Assembly (NCBI GenBank): GCA_913057845.1
Contig: CAJXPC010000125.1
Coordinates: 1 to 5,801, forward strand
DNA length: 5,801 nt
Origin: an uncultured Pseudomonadota bacterium
GTDB taxonomy: Bacteria; Pseudomonadota; Gammaproteobacteria; Burkholderiales; Eutrophovitaceae
Direction: 5' to 3'
Shown here: positions 5,431-5,801 of the stretch, one piece after another
How the letters are laid out: each line of letters starts with the position of its first letter
Position numbering within the stretch: the stretch's first letter is position 1
Translations under genes and position numbers: made by a program
Notes under the pieces: model-generated
Databases searched by the model: none
Told to the model about the DNA's origin: nothing
What the model saw: the letters and a program-made list of their open reading frames with translations, nothing else

Positions 5431-5752
5431 TTAGCCACCTGACCCTGACGCTACCTCAACCCCAGTGAGCAATTCCTCAACCACTTTAGCGGAGCTGACC
5501 ACGCCAGGCAATCCAGCCCCTGGATGGGTGCCAGCACCCACAAAGTAGAGATTTTCAAGCGCCTTGTCCCGGTTATGAAAGCGAAACCAAGCTGACTGCG
5601 TGAGCCGAGGCTCGATAGAAAAACCAGCACCATGCATGGAGCGATAATCTTTCGCGAAGTCCTCTGGAGTCATCCAAAAGACTTCCTCAATCACAGAACT
5701 CAGTTCTGGCAATATTGTTTCCTCTAAAGCACTTACAATGCGATCCCGGAGC
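5431..5752 (-). CDS. crtI: Phytoene desaturase, C-terminal fragment (cut by contig end)
   Basis: Only the last 106 residues are genomic. CrtI proteins are about 490-500 residues, so roughly four fifths is missing. The enzyme is an FAD-dependent membrane-associated desaturase/isomerase converting phytoene to lycopene. The C-terminal signature is clear: HGAGFSIEPRLTQSAWFRFHN (fragment residues 40-60) followed by LYFVGAGTHPGAGLPGVVSSAKV (68-90), the FAD-contacting end of the family. The frame stays open into the adapter, where a GTG at 5781 gives a false start beginning MGSEMCIRDR. Those ten residues are adapter-encoded and must be removed. The gene lies upstream of crtB with a 3-base gap. The tail ASGSGG is probably disordered. 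Confidence 0.95.
5435..5440 (-). promoter_or_regulatory. Shine-Dalgarno of crtB within the last codons of crtI
   Basis: The minus strand reads AGGTGG, a 7-base spacer containing the crtI TAA stop, then ATG. The spacing favours the ATG at 5427 over the TTG codon just before it. Ribosomes finishing crtI would be placed directly on this site. Confidence 0.6.
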
Positions 5753-5801
5753 CTGTCTCTTATACACATCTCCGAGCCCACGAGACCTCTCTACATCTCG
5801 T
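5753..5801. other. Nextera adapter, i7 index and P7 primer start (not genomic)
   Basis: Positions 5753-5771 are the Tn5 mosaic end in reverse complement (CTGTCTCTTATACACATCT), and 5772-5786 are the i7-side tail. Positions 5787-5794, CTCTCTAC, match the Nextera index known as N707. Positions 5795-5801, ATCTCGT, begin the P7 flow-cell sequence. The assembler read through the end of a library insert. Genomic sequence ends at 5752. Confidence 0.98.

Noticed and set aside
5451..5633. 60-codon minus-strand open frame inside crtI
   Set aside because: It is an out-of-frame shadow of the conserved CrtI C-terminal signature.
32..5752. tRNA, rRNA, CRISPR array, riboswitch or phage attachment site
   Set aside because: I looked for cloverleaf patterns, regularly spaced repeats and conserved RNA cores and saw none.
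1..5801. Composite transposon bounded by 31-base inverted repeats containing Tn5 ends
   Set aside because: The repeats are Nextera oligonucleotides including non-Tn5 tails, an index and a P7 start. There is no transposase and no target-site duplication to examine.

Overview
The window is a metagenomic or single-cell assembly fragment. It most likely comes from a marine, rhodopsin-type gammaproteobacterium; this is an inference from gene content and moderate base composition, and no taxonomic marker is present. Only positions 32-5752 are genomic. Positions 1-31 and 5753-5801 are untrimmed Nextera (Tn5 tagmentation) library adapter, and the right end also carries an 8-base i7 index and the start of the P7 primer.

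Every credible gene is on the minus strand, so transcription runs from right to left. The right half (5752 to 2585) is a compact retinal-biosynthesis operon. It holds the 3' end of crtI (phytoene desaturase, cut by the contig end), crtB (phytoene synthase), crtY (lycopene beta-cyclase) and blh (beta-carotene 15,15'-dioxygenase of the Brp/Blh family). Junctions are a 3-base gap, a 17-base overlap and an 8-base overlap, so the genes are probably translationally coupled. Together they take geranylgeranyl diphosphate through phytoene, lycopene and beta-carotene to retinal. The GGPP synthase gene (crtE) would be expected beyond the right end. No opsin gene is in the window.

After a 159-base gap comes an exported intradiol ring-cleavage dioxygenase-like protein (2425-1808) with all four predicted Fe(III) ligands and a signal peptide resembling a K-R variant Tat signal. 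Next is a poorly explained stretch (1797-1504) with a doubtful ORF. Its last 26 codons could be a tiny lipoprotein-like peptide coupled to a small three-helix membrane protein (1502-1221).

The left end is visibly more AT-rich in its gaps. It holds a single-pass membrane protein with a helical tail (1022-684) and a secreted two-cysteine protein (475-68). I recognise neither. A 15-base sequence occurs just downstream of both of these genes. The left third reads as a set of small orphan envelope proteins, and nothing in the sequence ties them to the carotenoid operon.
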